Of a stretch of DNA of 31,650 nt, positions 31,333 to 31,650 are shown piece by piece; within the stretch, counting starts at the first letter, position 1, and each line of letters begins with the position of its first letter. The stretch covers positions 1 to 31,650 of the forward strand of contig CAAHEM010000116.1 in assembly GCA_900772435.1 (NCBI GenBank), given 5' to 3'. Made by a program: the position numbers and the translations under genes. Source of the DNA: Bacilli bacterium. Lineage in GTDB: Bacteria; Bacillota_I; Bacilli_A; RF39; UBA660. The notes beneath the pieces are model-generated. The model ran no database searches. It saw only the letters and a list, made by a program, of their open reading frames with translations, and was not told where the DNA came from.

Positions 31333-31650
31333 ATGGCTAAAACAAGAAAAAAAGAAAGAATGTCAGCCTTTACAATCATCTTCCTACTTATTATTGCTCT
31401 TGCATTAATTACTTTAATTCTTCCAAATGCTGCATTTGATGAAGCAGGAACAATAATTAATGGTAGTGGAGTAGTTAAAGCAAAAATATCAAATGTTTTA
31501 CTATCACCAATACTAGGTTTTGGAAGTGCTGTAGACGTATGTGTATTCGTTCTTATACTTGGAGGATTCTTACAGGTAGTAACTAAATCAGGGGCTCTAG
31601 AAAATGGAATTAAGGTCTTAGTTAAAAAATTAAAAGGAAATGAATTAGTA
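31333..31650 (+). CDS. YfcC/ArcD-type amino acid antiporter, N-terminal part (cut by window end)
   Basis: The first 106 residues of a membrane transporter. After a basic start (MAKTRKKERMSAF) come a hydrophobic helix (TIIFLLIIALALITLILPNA), a short loop with AAFDEAG and VVKAKISNVLLSPILGFGSA, then VCVFVLILGGFLQVVTKSGA and KVLVKKLKG. This fits the YfcC (DUF1576-like or ArcD2-type) family of basic amino acid/C4-type carriers; next to arcA-arcC an arginine:ornithine exchanger is the natural role. SD GGGAGG (31320-31325) is 7 nt before the ATG, so it can start on its own, although the arcC frame also runs into it without a stop. The rest lies beyond the window. Confidence 0.8.
   Translation, partial: MAKTRKKERMSAFTIIFLLIIALALITLILPNAAFDEAGTIINGSGVVKAKISNVLLSPILGFGSAVDVCVFVLILGGFLQVVTKSGALENGIKVLVKKLKGNELV

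Noticed and set aside
1..31650. Use of TGA as tryptophan (Mycoplasma code)
   Set aside because: Several genes end at TGA and tryptophans are coded by TGG.
1..31650. CRISPR arrays, rRNA or tRNA genes, insertion sequences
   Set aside because: No regularly spaced repeats, cloverleaf or CCA-flanked structures, rRNA-like blocks, or transposase genes were seen.

Overview
The window is low-GC Firmicutes chromosome (about 27-30% G+C by eye). TGA serves as a stop codon (ends of the XRE regulator, arcA and the 16307 gene) and tryptophans are TGG, so the code is the standard bacterial one and not the Mycoplasma one. Cell-wall genes (murB, a SpoVD-like PBP), SpoIIGA, sigma-E and sigma-G, and a Spo0A-box-like site before spoIIGA point to an endospore-forming member of Bacilli or a close, reduced, AT-rich relative, probably host-associated. 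I cannot name the species. Most genes start at ATG behind GGAGG or GGTGA Shine-Dalgarno (SD) sequences, but several start at TTG or GTG, and a few seem to have almost no mRNA leader.

Layout. 1-3360: housekeeping (rpoD, trmK, a lipoprotein cyclophilin, folD). 3365-4150: rpsD on the minus strand, with a strong promoter and a structured leader of about 150 nt. 4160-5650: a membrane-anchored thioredoxin-fold-like protein coupled to murB. 5655-5816: a very short bL28 gene (53 aa) on the minus strand. 5939-6793: an unknown protein. 6794-14652: the sporulation block spoIIGA-sigE, then three unrecognised genes where other spore formers have sigG directly, then sigG, ymxH, lspA and rluD. 14639-18230: tspO, a rhomboid protease, a DUF7666-like protein, lexA and a kinase-fold protein. 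18361-20064: a type IV prepilin and a possibly truncated gene of foreign look. 20065-21954: the SpoVD-like PBP. 22035-24784: lemA, a TPM-domain membrane protein and a membrane-bound XRE regulator. 24832-29034: the PilB/GspE pilus ATPase, divergent from a prepilin-proS-secreted protein operon. 29153-31650: the arginine deiminase operon arcA-arcC-transporter, cut by the window end, in which arcC has no stop codon and runs in frame into the transporter.

Two themes join the genes. The first is sporulation: SpoIIGA would process pro-sigma-E, sigma-E would drive mother-cell genes (the SpoVD-like PBP has a sigma-E-like promoter), and sigma-G would act in the forespore. The three-gene cassette 8348-12213, lying between sigE and sigG, is the most likely place for something new: a cysteine-rich membrane protein with a pilin-like domain, a 632-residue coiled-coil/Pro-Glu/one-TM/acidic-repeat protein, and an 80-residue partner. 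The second is type IV pili: PilB and two prepilins at two loci, and a third pilin-like ectodomain in the cassette.

All assignments are from reading sequence and motifs; no database search was run.
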